From contig JACKAZ010000009.1 in NCBI GenBank assembly GCA_020634795.1, forward strand, positions 1-64,000: a DNA stretch of 64,000 nucleotides. Direction: 5' to 3'. The DNA is from Ardenticatenales bacterium (GTDB taxonomy: Bacteria; Chloroflexota; Anaerolineae; Ardenticatenales; Ardenticatenaceae). Positions 27,258 to 36,423 of this stretch are shown here, piece by piece (positions within the stretch are counted from its first letter, which is position 1; the number at the start of each line of letters is the position of its first letter). Both the position numbers and the translations under genes were made by a program. The notes under the pieces were generated by a model that saw only the letters and a list, made by a program, of their open reading frames with translations, was not told where the DNA came from and ran no database searches.

Positions 27258-27295
27258 CACGACCCAACCCCAACCCACAACAGCGAAGGACCCCC

Positions 27296-28063
27296 ATGAC
27301 CAAACCGATCGTCCTCATCCCCCACGCCCCGGGCACCAACCGCGACGGGGACGCGGCCCACGCCATCGAAATGGCCGGGGGTGAGCCGCGCATCGTCACG
27401 TTGCACGCGCTCCGCGCCGACGCGCGGCCCTTCCGCGAGGCCGAGGCGCTGCTGATTCCCGGCGGCTTTTCCTATGGGGATGCGTTGGGCGCGGGGCAGC
27501 GCTGGGCGCTCGACCTGTCGCTCTTCTTCTTGGACGAGCTGCGTGAGTTCGTGGAATCGGGCAAACGGGTGCTGGGCATCTGCAACGGCTTTCAGGTGCT
27601 GGTGAAGGCGGGCTTGCTGCCCGGCGACCAAGCCGAAGGCGAGCCGCGCAACGTGACGTTAACCCACAACGAGCGGGGCTATTTCGACTGTCGTTGGGTT
27701 CATCTGAGCATCAACCCCAACAGCACGGCAAGCTATCTGCGCGAGATCGAAGGGCCGATCTTCTGCCCCATCGCGCATGGCGAAGGCAATTTCCAAGTAC
27801 GGGACGAGGCCACGCTACACCGTCTGACCGAGGACAATCTCATTGCTTTTCGCTACGTGGATCGCAACGGCGCGCCTGCCAACGGACGCTTCCCGCTCAA
27901 TCCCAGTGGTTCGGTGGCCGATATCGCGGGGATCAGCAACGCGAAGGGAAATGTGTTGGGGCTGATGCCGCATCCTGAAAACCACATCATGGCCGTGCAA
28001 AATCCGGTGAGCAACGAAGGCAAGGGAGTGGGCTTGGCGCTGTTCGAGGCGATGTTAGGCTAG
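27296..28063 (+). CDS. purQ: Phosphoribosylformylglycinamidine synthase, glutaminase subunit PurQ
   Basis: The 255-residue class I glutamine amidotransferase has the nucleophile elbow GICNGFQ (Cys96), the oxyanion-loop region PGGFSYGD and the catalytic His in MPHPENH. It supplies ammonia to PurL. AAGGA precedes the ATG. A palindromic repeat element begins immediately after its stop codon. Confidence 0.95.
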   Translation: MTKPIVLIPHAPGTNRDGDAAHAIEMAGGEPRIVTLHALRADARPFREAEALLIPGGFSYGDALGAGQRWALDLSLFFLDELREFVESGKRVLGICNGFQVLVKAGLLPGDQAEGEPRNVTLTHNERGYFDCRWVHLSINPNSTASYLREIEGPIFCPIAHGEGNFQVRDEATLHRLTEDNLIAFRYVDRNGAPANGRFPLNPSGSVADIAGISNAKGNVLGLMPHPENHIMAVQNPVSNEGKGVGLALFEAMLG

Positions 28064-28064
28064 G

Positions 28065-28120
28065 CCCTCACCCTGCCTCGCTTGCGCTCGGCTGTCCCTC
28101 TCCCGAAATCGGGAGAGGGA
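28065..28120 (+). repeat. Palindromic repeat element, left copy flanking the DUF559 gene
   Basis: It begins one base after the purQ stop and has the same layout as the purL copy: CCCTCACCCTGCCTCGC, a short arm, and an inverted repeat CCCTCTCCCGA / TCGGGAGAGGG. It is in the opposite orientation to the copy at 28708. Confidence 0.9.
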
Positions 28121-28228
28121 ATATTCGCTGGACATTAGATTAATGCTGATTCTTTACAAAGTGAGGCGTAAATTCTTGCTACAGATTCGTTGATTGACTT
28201 ATCGGTTGACTTATTTGAGGAGTTTGTT

Positions 28229-28651
28229 ATGCCATATCAGGACAAAGCGGGTCGATTGTGGACCTCTTCGTCTCCGCAGATTCGGCGACGGGCGAAGGCG
28301 TTGCGTCAGAGGATGACAGAAGCCGAGAGGAGTTTCTGGGAAGCCGTACGTAATCGTCGATTGGCAGGGGCAAAATTTCGTCGCCAATGTCCGTTGGGCC
28401 CTTTCATCGTCGATTTTTATTGTGCAGAACTGAAGCTCATCGTTGAGATTGACGGCGACATTCACCATGATTCTATCCAACGAGCCAATGACGTGGAACG
28501 GGACGCCGAATGCGGTGCACACGGCTACACGGTGATGCGCTTCACCAATCAACAGGTCAATCAAGAGCTAAACCACCTTCTATTAGAGCTGACACGCATC
28601 ATTTGGGCGCTACGCCACCAGAAGAGTAACCTTACAAACTCTGAGCAATGA
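28229..28651 (+). CDS. DUF559 (Vsr-like) endonuclease-fold protein
   Basis: The 140-residue protein has the DUF559 pattern RQRMTEAERSFWEAVRNRRL, then KFRRQCPLGPFIVDFYCAEL and LIVEIDG, with Asp and Glu of the PD-(D/E)xK-type core visible in VDFYC and VEIDG. The family resembles very-short-patch repair endonucleases; its role is not established. GAGGAG sits six bases ahead of the ATG at 28229, which decides the start over 28190. It interrupts the purine cluster between purQ and purC and is bracketed by inverted copies of the palindromic element. Confidence 0.85.
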   Translation: MPYQDKAGRLWTSSSPQIRRRAKALRQRMTEAERSFWEAVRNRRLAGAKFRRQCPLGPFIVDFYCAELKLIVEIDGDIHHDSIQRANDVERDAECGAHGYTVMRFTNQQVNQELNHLLLELTRIIWALRHQKSNLTNSEQ

Positions 28652-28707
28652 TAGGATACGAGCTCTGCTCATAAGTCGATCCACACTTTTGCTCCCCACC
28701 CAATCAT

Positions 28708-28757
28708 CCCCTCTCCCGATATCGGGAGAGGGACAGCCGCGAAGCGGCAGGGTGAGG
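28708..28757 (-). repeat. Palindromic repeat element, right copy (inverted)
   Basis: It reads CCCTCTCCCGATATCGGGAG on the plus strand and ends GGCAGGGTGAGG, the reverse of the purL and purQ-proximal copies. It lies between the DUF559 gene and purC. Confidence 0.9.
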
Positions 28758-28814
28758 AATCCGCGCAACGCCATCATCACCCATAAGATACTACAAAACA
28801 TACCACCACCTCTC

Positions 28815-29801
28815 ATGACCCAATCACTACACGAAACCCTAGTTGCCCAGCTCCCCCACCGTTTCGAGGGAGCCGATCTTGACTTCCTCGGCGACAAGAT
28901 CGCAGGGAAGGTGCGCGACAACTACCGTGTGGACGATCAGCGCGTGCTGGTCGTCAGCGACCGCCTCTCCGCCTTCGACCACATCTTGGGGCTGGTCCCC
29001 TTCAAGGGGCAACTGCTCAACCAACTGGCCGCCTGGTGGTTCGCACAGACGCACGACATCGTGCCGAACCACCTGATCGCCCTGCCCGACCCCAACGTGA
29101 CGGTGGCGCAGGAATGCCAGCCGCTGCCGGTGGAAGTCGTGGTGCGCGGCTACATCACGGGGGTCACCACGACCGCGCTTTGGTACCAGTACGCGCAGGG
29201 CAATCGCCACATCTACGGCATGGATTTTCCCGATGGCTTGCAGAAGAACGAGCGATTGCCCCAACCGATCATCACCCCCACCACCAAAGCGGCCCACGGC
29301 GGCCACGACGAGCGGATCACCAGTGCCGAGGTCGTGACGCGGGGCATCATGGACGAGGCAGCGTGGGATGAGGTGCAAGAAGCCGCGCTGACCCTTTTTG
29401 CGCGCGGACAGGCGCTGGCAGCACAGGGCGGGCTGCTCTTGGTCGATACCAAATACGAGTTCGGAGTCGCGCCCGACGGTACGCTCATGCTGATCGACGA
29501 GATGCATACGCCCGATTCCAGCCGCTTCTGGCTAGCCGAAAGCTACGAAGCACGCATCGCGGCGGGCGCCGAACCGGAGAATTACGACAAAGAATACGTC
29601 CGGCTGCGCTACGCCGCCAACGGCTATCGGGGCGAGGGCGAGCCGCCGCCGCTGAGCGACGGGTTGGCCGTTGCGGCCGCCGAACGGTACATCGCTTGCT
29701 ACGAGATGCTGACCGGCGAACGCTTTGTCCCTGCCGAACAGCCCACCGCGCCCCGTGTGGAAGCGTCGCTGCGTGCGTGGTGGGAGGAAAATCGTGACTA
29801 A
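28815..29801 (+). CDS. purC: Phosphoribosylaminoimidazole-succinocarboxamide synthase
   Basis: The 328-residue protein is a long-form SAICAR synthetase: [20 protein letters not shown] (phosphate and ATP site), [15 protein letters not shown] and [12 protein letters not shown]. It joins CAIR and aspartate. No clear ribosome site precedes the ATG at 28815. Its end overlaps the GTG start of purE by eight bases. Confidence 0.95.
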   Translation: MTQSLHETLVAQLPHRFEGADLDFLGDKIAGKVRDNYRVDDQRVLVVSDRLSAFDHILGLVPFKGQLLNQLAAWWFAQTHDIVPNHLIALPDPNVTVAQECQPLPVEVVVRGYITGVTTTALWYQYAQGNRHIYGMDFPDGLQKNERLPQPIITPTTKAAHGGHDERITSAEVVTRGIMDEAAWDEVQEAALTLFARGQALAAQGGLLLVDTKYEFGVAPDGTLMLIDEMHTPDSSRFWLAESYEARIAAGAEPENYDKEYVRLRYAANGYRGEGEPPPLSDGLAVAAAERYIACYEMLTGERFVPAEQPTAPRVEASLRAWWEENRD

Positions 29802-30282
29802 CCAACCCCTTATCGGCGTCATCATGGGCAGCCGTTCCGACTGGGAGACGATGCGCCACACCCACGAGATGCTCGACCAGTTCGGCGTGGCGCACGAATG
29901 TCGCGTTGTTTCCGCCCACCGCTCGCCCGATTGGATGGTGGAATACGCGACGACCGCCGAGGGACGGGGGCTGCGCCTGATCATTGCGGGCGCAGGCGGG
30001 GCCGCCCATCTGCCCGGCATGACCGCCGGTCATACGCTGCTGCCCGTCATCGGCGTGCCGGTGCAGAGCCGCGTGCTGAACGGCGTCGATTCGCTGCTTT
30101 CCATCGTCCAGATGCCGAGCGGGGTCCCCGTGGCGACCATGGCCATCGGCAAAGCGGGGGCGATCAACGCCGCGCTCTTTGCCATCGCCATGTTGGCCCG
30201 TGAGGATGCCGTGCTACGCGATGCCTTGCAGCGCTTCCGCGCCGAACGAGCGGCGGCCGTGCAGGAAGAGGAATTGCTGTGA
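29794..30282 (+). CDS. purE: N5-carboxyaminoimidazole ribonucleotide mutase
   Basis: The 162-residue protein has the class I PurE signatures [19 protein letters not shown] (catalytic His) and [11 protein letters not shown]. It converts N5-CAIR made by PurK to CAIR. The start is GTG at 29794, preceded by GGGAGGAAA inside the end of purC. It overlaps purK by four bases. Confidence 0.95.
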   Translation: MTNQPLIGVIMGSRSDWETMRHTHEMLDQFGVAHECRVVSAHRSPDWMVEYATTAEGRGLRLIIAGAGGAAHLPGMTAGHTLLPVIGVPVQSRVLNGVDSLLSIVQMPSGVPVATMAIGKAGAINAALFAIAMLAREDAVLRDALQRFRAERAAAVQEEELL

Positions 30283-31430
30283 AAGAGACTATTTTACCCC
30301 CCGCAACCATTGGAATTTTGGGCAGCGGCCAGTTGGGCCGCATGTTGGCCATCGAGGCGCGCAAGATGGGTTACGGCGTGCAGGTGCTTTCGCCCGACCG
30401 CAACTCCCCCACCGGCCAAATCGCCGATAAGGAGTGGGTGGCGGCCTACGACGACCTTGAGCGCGTTCGCCAGTTTGCCCAGGCGGTCGATGTAATTACC
30501 CACGAGTTCGAGAATGTACCTGCCGCCACTGTCGATGCCGCCGCCGACTTCGTGCCGGTGCGGCCCAGCCGTCATGTCCTTCATGTGGCGCAGAACCGCG
30601 CCCGTGAAAAAAGTTTCTTCGCGGCAGAGGGCTTGCCCGTCGCACCATTTCGTGCCGTCGAAACGGTGGAGGCGCTGCGCGTGGCCCTCGCCGAGATCGG
30701 CACCCCCGCGATCCTGAAAACGGCGGCCTTTGGCTACGACGGTAAGGGGCAAACGCGGATCGACGACGCGAGCGATGTAGAGGACGCTTGGCAGACGCTC
30801 GGCGACCAACCGTGCGTGCTGGAAGCCTTCGTCCCCTTCGAGCGGGAGCTTTCGGTGGTAGCGGCGCGGGGCATGGATGGCCGCTTTGTCCACTACGGGG
30901 CGATTGAGAACGACCACCAAAACCATATCCTCGATTTCTCCATCGCGCCCGCGCGTGTGCCAGAGGCGGTGGCCACACAAGCCGTTGCGCTCGCGCGCGA
31001 AGTGTTGGAAGGGCTGGCGGTGGTCGGGGTGCTCTGCGTCGAGTACTTCTTGCAGGGCGATGGTATACTTCTGGTCAACGAAATCGCGCCCCGTCCGCAC
31101 AATTCCGGCCACCTGACCTTCGATGCGGCGATCACGAGCCAGTTCGAGCAGCAGTTACGGGCCGTCTGTGGTTTGCCGCTCGGTGATACCACGCTGCCGC
31201 GCCCCGCCGCGATGGCGAATCTGCTCGGCGATCTCTGGCAACAGGGCGAACCCGCGTGGGCGCGGGCGCTGGCGGTGCCGGGCGTAAAGCTCCACCTTTA
31301 CGGGAAAGCGGACGCCCGCGTCGGGCGCAAGATGGGCCACCTGACCGCCACCGCACCCACGGTCGAGGAGGCCGTCGCGCGGGTGCAGGAGGCGCGGTCG
31401 CGGCTCCAACGGTCGGACGTCGCCGAGTAA
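30279..31430 (+). CDS. purK: N5-carboxyaminoimidazole ribonucleotide synthase
   Basis: The 383-residue ATP-grasp enzyme begins with the Rossmann-like [13 protein letters not shown], followed by [14 protein letters not shown] (ATP lid) and [13 protein letters not shown] (metal site). It carboxylates AIR with bicarbonate and ATP. The start codon is GTG, in the purE stop overlap (GTGA). PurE and PurK together define the two-step bacterial route. Confidence 0.95.
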   Translation: MKETILPPATIGILGSGQLGRMLAIEARKMGYGVQVLSPDRNSPTGQIADKEWVAAYDDLERVRQFAQAVDVITHEFENVPAATVDAAADFVPVRPSRHVLHVAQNRAREKSFFAAEGLPVAPFRAVETVEALRVALAEIGTPAILKTAAFGYDGKGQTRIDDASDVEDAWQTLGDQPCVLEAFVPFERELSVVAARGMDGRFVHYGAIENDHQNHILDFSIAPARVPEAVATQAVALAREVLEGLAVVGVLCVEYFLQGDGILLVNEIAPRPHNSGHLTFDAAITSQFEQQLRAVCGLPLGDTTLPRPAAMANLLGDLWQQGEPAWARALAVPGVKLHLYGKADARVGRKMGHLTATAPTVEEAVARVQEARSRLQRSDVAE

Positions 31431-31678
31431 CGTTGGCGCATAGACGGTGGGGGGTGTGCCAAGCGGGGCCATGGGATGGCCCCTGCCGACCGATTGTCGA
31501 TTGGCGATTTTAGAGCCGGTCAGAGCGATTGTTCCAATTGCCGCGCGACACCGTGCACAATCCGCCTTTTTCTTGGGGCAGAATCGGTAATAGTGAACGC
31601 CCGTCGATAGCCAATGACAATTCATCGCCCGTCTCCATCTCTATCTCTCATCTCTATCTCTACCGAGGATGAACGTTG

Positions 31679-33100
31679 ATGTTTCCCTACGAAATAGACG
31701 ACAAGCCGAAAGAGGAATGTGGCATATTCGGTCTCTTTGCGCCCGGGCTGGATGTCGCACGCACGACCTATTTCTCGCTCTATGCCCTTCAACACCGGGG
31801 GCAAGAGGGCGCGGGGATCGTGACCAGCGATGGGCAGGTGGCACACATCCACAAAGGCACGGGGCTGGTGGCCCAAGTCTTCAACGAGGAAAATCTAAGC
31901 CACCTGAAGGGTCACATGGCGGTCGGCCACACCCGCTACTCGACGACCGGCAGCAGCGTGATGCGCAACGCGCAGCCCTATCTGATCGAGACCTTGCACG
32001 GCCCCTTGGCGGTGGCCCACAACGGCAACCTGACCAACGCTCCTTCCCTGCGCAACAACCTGTTGCAGCGCGGAATCGGGCTGAGCAGCAGCAGCGACAC
32101 GGAGATCATCGTCCATCTGCTCAGTGGCGCGGGCGGCGACTGGATGAGCCGTATCCGCACCTTCATGGCGCAGGCGGAAGGGGCCTATTCGCTGATTCTG
32201 CTGACGCGGGACGGCATCTTCGGGGTGCGCGACCCGTGGGGCTTCCGGCCTCTGGTGCTGGGGAAGATCGACGAAGGGTACGTCTTGGCCTCGGAAAGCT
32301 GCGCCTTCAGCACAAGCGGCGCGGAGATCGTACGCGAGATCATGCCGGGCGAGATCGTGCGGCTCGACGAGGAAGGCTACTCTGTCGTGCAGGGCGCACA
32401 TCCCCAAGCGCGCGCCTTCTGCACCTTCGAGCATATCTATTTCGCACGACCCGACAGTGTGCTCGACGGCAAGAGCGTCCACCATGTGCGGCAGGCGCTG
32501 GGCCGCCAACTGGCCCGCGAAGCGCCCGCCGATGCTGACATCGTGGTGCCGGTCCCCGATTCGGGCACCCCGCACGCCATCGGTTATGCGCAGGAAAGCG
32601 GCCTGCCTTACACGGAGGGACTGATCAAAAATCGGTATATCGGTCGCACCTTCATCCAGCCGACCGATCGGCTTCGCCGCGCCAGCGTGGCAATGAAGTT
32701 CAACCCGCTCGCCGAAAACCTGGTCGGGCAGCGGGTCATCATCGTTGATGATTCGATCGTGCGGGGCAACACTTCTGGCCCATTGGTGCAGATGCTCCGG
32801 GACGGCGGCGCCGCCGAAGTCCACATGCGCGTCGCCTGCCCACCGATCAAGTTCCCCTGCTTCATGGGCGTGGACATGGCGCTGCAGACCGAGTTGATCG
32901 CGGCCACCAAATCGCTGGAGGAGATCCGCCAGCACATCAACGCCGATTCCCTCGCCTACCTCTCTGTGAAGGGTATGATGCACGCCATCCGCGAGAGCGA
33001 CGGCTACTGCAACGCCTGCTTCACCGGCGACTACCCGATCAACGTTCAACTCCAGCTCCAAGACAAGGCACAGTTCCAGCAGGTCTTCGGGATCGGATAA
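31679..33100 (+). CDS. purF: Amidophosphoribosyltransferase
   Basis: The 473-residue protein starts MFPYEIDDKPKEEC; Cys14 would become the N-terminal nucleophile after removal of a short propeptide, as in the Bacillus-type enzyme. Glutaminase motifs (LQHRGQEGAG, GHTRYSTTG) precede the PRPP-binding VIIVDDSIVRGNTSGP. Four Cys in the C-terminal half (VACPPIKFPC, YCNAC) may hold an Fe-S cluster as in Bacillus PurF. ATG at 31679 follows GAGGAT. It catalyses the first committed step of purine synthesis. Confidence 0.95.
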   Translation: MFPYEIDDKPKEECGIFGLFAPGLDVARTTYFSLYALQHRGQEGAGIVTSDGQVAHIHKGTGLVAQVFNEENLSHLKGHMAVGHTRYSTTGSSVMRNAQPYLIETLHGPLAVAHNGNLTNAPSLRNNLLQRGIGLSSSSDTEIIVHLLSGAGGDWMSRIRTFMAQAEGAYSLILLTRDGIFGVRDPWGFRPLVLGKIDEGYVLASESCAFSTSGAEIVREIMPGEIVRLDEEGYSVVQGAHPQARAFCTFEHIYFARPDSVLDGKSVHHVRQALGRQLAREAPADADIVVPVPDSGTPHAIGYAQESGLPYTEGLIKNRYIGRTFIQPTDRLRRASVAMKFNPLAENLVGQRVIIVDDSIVRGNTSGPLVQMLRDGGAAEVHMRVACPPIKFPCFMGVDMALQTELIAATKSLEEIRQHINADSLAYLSVKGMMHAIRESDGYCNACFTGDYPINVQLQLQDKAQFQQVFGIG

Positions 33101-33173
33101 GCGTTCGAGCGTTGGAACGGAGAAAACACAGGGAACGCAGGGAACGTTTAACTCTAGCACTCCACCACTCTCG

Positions 33174-33217
33174 AACTCATTAAACTCACGAAACTCATCA
33201 AACTCCACCAAACTCCC
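33174..33217 (+). repeat. Nonamer array running into the purD ATG
   Basis: Units GAACTCATT, AAACTCACG, AAACTCATC and AAACTCCAC end in AAACTCCC directly before the ATG at 33218. No Shine-Dalgarno sequence is present. Confidence 0.9.
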
Positions 33218-34477
33218 ATGAAAATCCTCCTCATCGGTTCCGGCGGCCGCGAGCACGCACTGGCCTGGGCCTTGTCCCGTTCATCGCACTGTGCGCGGCT
33301 CTTCGTGGCGCCGGGCAACGGCGGCACGGCGACGCTGCCCAACGCCGAGAACGTGGCGCTGGACATCGCTGACTTCGGAGCGCTACAACGTTTTGCCGCG
33401 CAAAACGATGTGGGCCTCACCGTGGTTGGCCCGGAGCAGCCCCTTGCCGATGGCATCGTCGATCACTTTGCTGCGGCTGGGCTGTTGATCTTTGGACCGA
33501 CGCGGGCCGCCGCGCAATTGGAAGCGTCCAAAGCCTTTGCCAAGCAGTTCATGGCCGAACAGGGCATCCCCACCGCCCAAGCGCGGTCGTTCCGCGCCCA
33601 CGACGAGGCATTGGCCCATGTCCGCAGCCTTACACAGCCCCCGGTGATCAAGGTCAGTGGCTTGGCGGCGGGCAAGGGAGTGTTTGTGCCCGAGACGATG
33701 GCAGAAGCCGAACAGGCGCTGGCCGACATTTTCGATGAGGGCCGCTTTGGGACGGTCGATCAGGTCGTCGTCGAAGAACGGCTGCACGGGCCCGAGCTGT
33801 CGCTGCTCGCCTTCTGTGATGGGCACGATTACGCCCTGATGCCCGCTGCTCAGGATCACAAACGGCTGCTCGATGGGGATCGCGGCCCCAACACCGGCGG
33901 CATGGGGGCCTTCGCGCCCTCGCCCCAGGCCACGCCCGCCTTGCTGGCTGACCTAGAACGCACCGTCCTGCGCCCCACGTTGGACGGCATGGCCGCCCGC
34001 GGCACACCTTTCGTCGGCGTCCTCTTCGTCGGGTTGATGTTGACCGAGGCGGGGCCGAAGGTGCTGGAATATAACGTCCGCTTCGGCGACCCTGAAACGC
34101 AGGTGATCGTTCCCCTTTTGGCGAGCGATCTGGTAGAGGTGATGGTGGCCTGCATTGAAGGACGGCTGGCCGAACAGACCCTTTCATGGCACGAGCAAGC
34201 GGCGGCAACCGTCATCATGGCCTCCGGCGGCTACCCCGACGGCTACACGAAGGGCTATCCCATCAGCGGCATCGACGCGGCCAACGCGCTGCCGGACCTC
34301 CGCGTCTTTCACGCTGGAACGGCGATGCGAGGCAACGAAACCGTGACAGCGGGGGGCCGCGTTCTGGCCGTGACCGCCGTCAACGCCACCCTCGACGCGG
34401 CCCTCCACGCGGCCTACGACGGCGTGGCGTTGATCGACTTCCAAGATGCCGTCTACCGGCGGGATATTGGGGGGTGA
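33218..34477 (+). CDS. purD: Phosphoribosylamine-glycine ligase
   Basis: The 419-residue ATP-grasp enzyme has the N-terminal LLIGSGGREHALAWAL, the P-loop-like IKVSGLAAGKGV, and GPNTGGMGAFAP with the metal-binding VLEYNVRFGDPETQ. It makes GAR from phosphoribosylamine and glycine. The stop codon TGA at 34475-34477 lies inside the first unit of a nonamer array, and another array abuts the ATG in inverted orientation. Confidence 0.95.
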   Translation: MKILLIGSGGREHALAWALSRSSHCARLFVAPGNGGTATLPNAENVALDIADFGALQRFAAQNDVGLTVVGPEQPLADGIVDHFAAAGLLIFGPTRAAAQLEASKAFAKQFMAEQGIPTAQARSFRAHDEALAHVRSLTQPPVIKVSGLAAGKGVFVPETMAEAEQALADIFDEGRFGTVDQVVVEERLHGPELSLLAFCDGHDYALMPAAQDHKRLLDGDRGPNTGGMGAFAPSPQATPALLADLERTVLRPTLDGMAARGTPFVGVLFVGLMLTEAGPKVLEYNVRFGDPETQVIVPLLASDLVEVMVACIEGRLAEQTLSWHEQAAATVIMASGGYPDGYTKGYPISGIDAANALPDLRVFHAGTAMRGNETVTAGGRVLAVTAVNATLDAALHAAYDGVALIDFQDAVYRRDIGG

Positions 34478-34554
34478 GTTTTGTGAGTTTTGTGAGTTTT
34501 GTGAGTTTTGTGAGTTTAATGAGTTTTGTGAGTTTAATGAGTTTTGTGAGTTCC
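34474..34554 (+). repeat. Nonamer array (GTGAGTTTT) overlapping the purD stop
   Basis: Nine consecutive 9-bp units (GTGAGTTTT, GTGAGTTTA, ATGAGTTTT) begin in the last codon of purD and include its TGA. This is the downstream orientation. Confidence 0.93.
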
Positions 34555-34707
34555 GTTGAGACGTGCCCCTAGCGCTTCTGCACCCTGTCAGTTTTATGAG
34601 TTGGTCGGGGCGGAAGATTTTCCGCCCGTGCAATCGGTAGGGGCGTTCAGGAGTTTTTTTGGGTGGTTTGGTCGTTCAAACCTTTCCAACGCTCTCAAGA
34701 GGATTTC

Positions 34708-35160
34708 ATGAAGAAGCTGTCTATTTTGTTACTGCACGGGCCGAATCTGAATCTGCTGGGGGTGCGGGAACCCGCGATTTACGGGGCAATGACGTTGAGG
34801 CAGATCGACGAGGAATTGCAGCGCTGGGCCAGTGAAAACAACGTTGATGTGACCACGCTGCAGAGCAACCACGAAGGGGCGTTGATCGACGCGATCCACG
34901 AAGCACGCCACTGGGCCGACGGCATTCTGATCAACGCGGGGGCCTACACGCACACGTCCATCGCGCTGCGCGACGCGATTGCTGGCGTGGCGCTGCCCAC
35001 CGTCGAGGTTCATCTCTCCAACACGGCGGCCCGTGAATCGTTCCGCCACCACTCCCACATCGCGCCCGTGGCGCTCGGCACGGTGCAGGGCTTTGGTTGG
35101 CACAGTTATCTTCTGGGGTTGCAGGGGCTGGTCGCGCGGCTGATGAACGAGAAGCGTTGA
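34708..35160 (+). CDS. aroQ: 3-dehydroquinate dehydratase, type II
   Basis: The 150-residue protein has [20 protein letters not shown] (catalytic Tyr in the lid), [28 protein letters not shown] and VEVHLSN. It dehydrates 3-dehydroquinate in the shikimate pathway. AAGAGGA precedes the ATG at 34708. No other aro gene is near, and it stands between nonamer arrays. Confidence 0.94.
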   Translation: MKKLSILLLHGPNLNLLGVREPAIYGAMTLRQIDEELQRWASENNVDVTTLQSNHEGALIDAIHEARHWADGILINAGAYTHTSIALRDAIAGVALPTVEVHLSNTAARESFRHHSHIAPVALGTVQGFGWHSYLLGLQGLVARLMNEKR

Positions 35161-35218
35161 AGCGTTCAAGCGATTCAATATAGAAGAGCCGAGACCTGCA
35201 AGACGCCAGCACGCCAAA

Positions 35219-35242
35219 AGTCACAAAATTCACAAAACTCAC
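35219..35242 (+). repeat. Short nonamer array upstream of the MBL gene
   Basis: Units AGTCACAAA, ATTCACAAA and ACTCACC show the 9-bp period in the upstream orientation, 15 bases before the ATG. Confidence 0.6.
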
Positions 35243-35256
35243 CTACAGATCACCCC

Positions 35257-36246
35257 ATGCCCTACACCCTAACGATCGGCGATATTCGCGTCCATATCCT
35301 CAATGATGGACAATACACCCAAGATGGCGGCGGCTTTTTCGGCTTGGTGCCGCGAAGCCTGTGGCAGCGCGTCATCACGCCCGGCCCCGACAACACAATT
35401 CCTGCGGTCACGCGCTGTCTGCTCATCGAATCGGAGGCGGGGCTGATCTTGGTGGACAACGGTTGGGGCGATAAGCTGCCGGATAAAATGCGAGCCATCC
35501 TTGATCTGCAGGGTAGAGGCCGAATTACGGCGCAGTTGGCCGAGGTCGGCTACCAGCCTGACGACGTGGAGATTGTGGTGATGAGCCACCTTCACAACGA
35601 TCATGTCGGGGGCAGCACGCAGTGGGAGACCGAAGATGGCAGCGAGGGGCCGCTCGTGCCACTGTTTCCAAATGCGCGCCACATCGTGCAGCGGATTGAC
35701 TTGGCCGATGCCAGCTTCCCCAACGAGCGCACGAGGGCGACCTATTTCGCCGACAACTGGCTACCGTTGCAGGCGCGTGGCCTGCTCGATATCGTCGACG
35801 GCCCACAGCAGTTGGCGGCGGGGGTGCGAACGGAGATCGCGCCGGGCCATACAGACGCGCTTCAGGTGGTGTGGGTTGAATCGGGGGGTGAGAGCCTGCT
35901 TTTTCTGGGCGATGGCTGTAGCTGGGCGGCCCACATGGAGCGGCTGGCTTGGGTCCCCGCCTTCGATATCTATCCGATGACCAGCATCGAGACGAAGCGC
36001 CGCCTGCGCCACGAGGCGCTCAAACGGGACGCGCTACTGCTCTTTCAGCATGATGCGCAAATCGTGACTGCGCGGCTTCACCCAGACGGCGACCGTATCC
36101 GCCTCGCCCCCGAGATCCGTGAGATACCAGATTGGCCGCCCACGGCAACGCAGAACCCTAGTCCTCCGGACCGCTGCGCGAACGCTTCGCTCAGGGCAAG
36201 CTCCGAACGCAGAAGCGACAGCGTGGGCTCTGAGGCGAGTGGGTAG
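35257..36246 (+). CDS. MBL-fold metallohydrolase
   Basis: The 329-residue protein has the metallo-beta-lactamase motif SHLHNDHVGG (His111, His113, Asp115, His116), further ligands in APGHTD and FLGDG, and an HD-rich C-terminal strand LLLFQHDAQIV. It resembles quorum-quenching lactonase-like or AidC-like hydrolases, but the substrate is unknown. The last ~32 residues (from about TATQNP) are encoded by an intergenic repeat copy, so the natural C-terminus was probably near residue 297. Confidence 0.8.
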   Translation: MPYTLTIGDIRVHILNDGQYTQDGGGFFGLVPRSLWQRVITPGPDNTIPAVTRCLLIESEAGLILVDNGWGDKLPDKMRAILDLQGRGRITAQLAEVGYQPDDVEIVVMSHLHNDHVGGSTQWETEDGSEGPLVPLFPNARHIVQRIDLADASFPNERTRATYFADNWLPLQARGLLDIVDGPQQLAAGVRTEIAPGHTDALQVVWVESGGESLLFLGDGCSWAAHMERLAWVPAFDIYPMTSIETKRRLRHEALKRDALLLFQHDAQIVTARLHPDGDRIRLAPEIREIPDWPPTATQNPSPPDRCANASLRASSERRSDSVGSEASG

Positions 36247-36347
36247 TCAGCCGGCTGATGACTCTGCGCTTAACTTTGGAACGCACAACCCTAGTCCTTC
36301 GGGCCGCTGCGCGAACGCTTTCGTTCAGGGCAAGCTCCGAACGCAGA
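36150..36347 (+). repeat. Dispersed 67-bp repeat, two direct copies
   Basis: Copies at 36150-36216 and 36281-36347 contain ACGCAGAACCCTAGTCC, GACCGCTGCGCGAACGC and CAGGGCAAGCTCCGAACGCAG. The first is translated as the tail of the MBL protein. A third copy in reverse lies at 44812-44877. Confidence 0.85.
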
Positions 36348-36352
36348 GCAAC

Positions 36353-36399
36353 CCAAAACTCATTAAACTCACCAAACTCATTAAACTCATAAAACTCCC
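36353..36399 (-). repeat. Nonamer array after phoU
   Basis: On the plus strand it reads AAACTCATT units; relative to the minus-strand phoU, whose stop is at 36424, it reads GAGTTTAAT, the downstream orientation. Confidence 0.85.
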
Positions 36400-36423
36400 C
36401 CAGCTCCTTCACCCCGTCACACC

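Larger units (their letters stand above)
26937..27295. other. purL-purQ spacer filled with heptamer repeats
   Basis: The 359-bp spacer has period-7 GAATGGA units after purL (about 26988-27012, downstream orientation), then CACCATG units (27122-27153) and a 63-bp tandem repeat before purQ. The AAGGA ribosome site of purQ is at its end. Confidence 0.75.

Noticed and set aside
27093..27278. ORF with repeated CRWVHGAW segments
   Set aside because: It is a translation of the 63-bp tandem repeat upstream of purQ.
28065..28757. Insertion sequence around the DUF559 gene
   Set aside because: The flanking elements are short palindromes present elsewhere alone, there is no transposase, and I see no target-site duplication.
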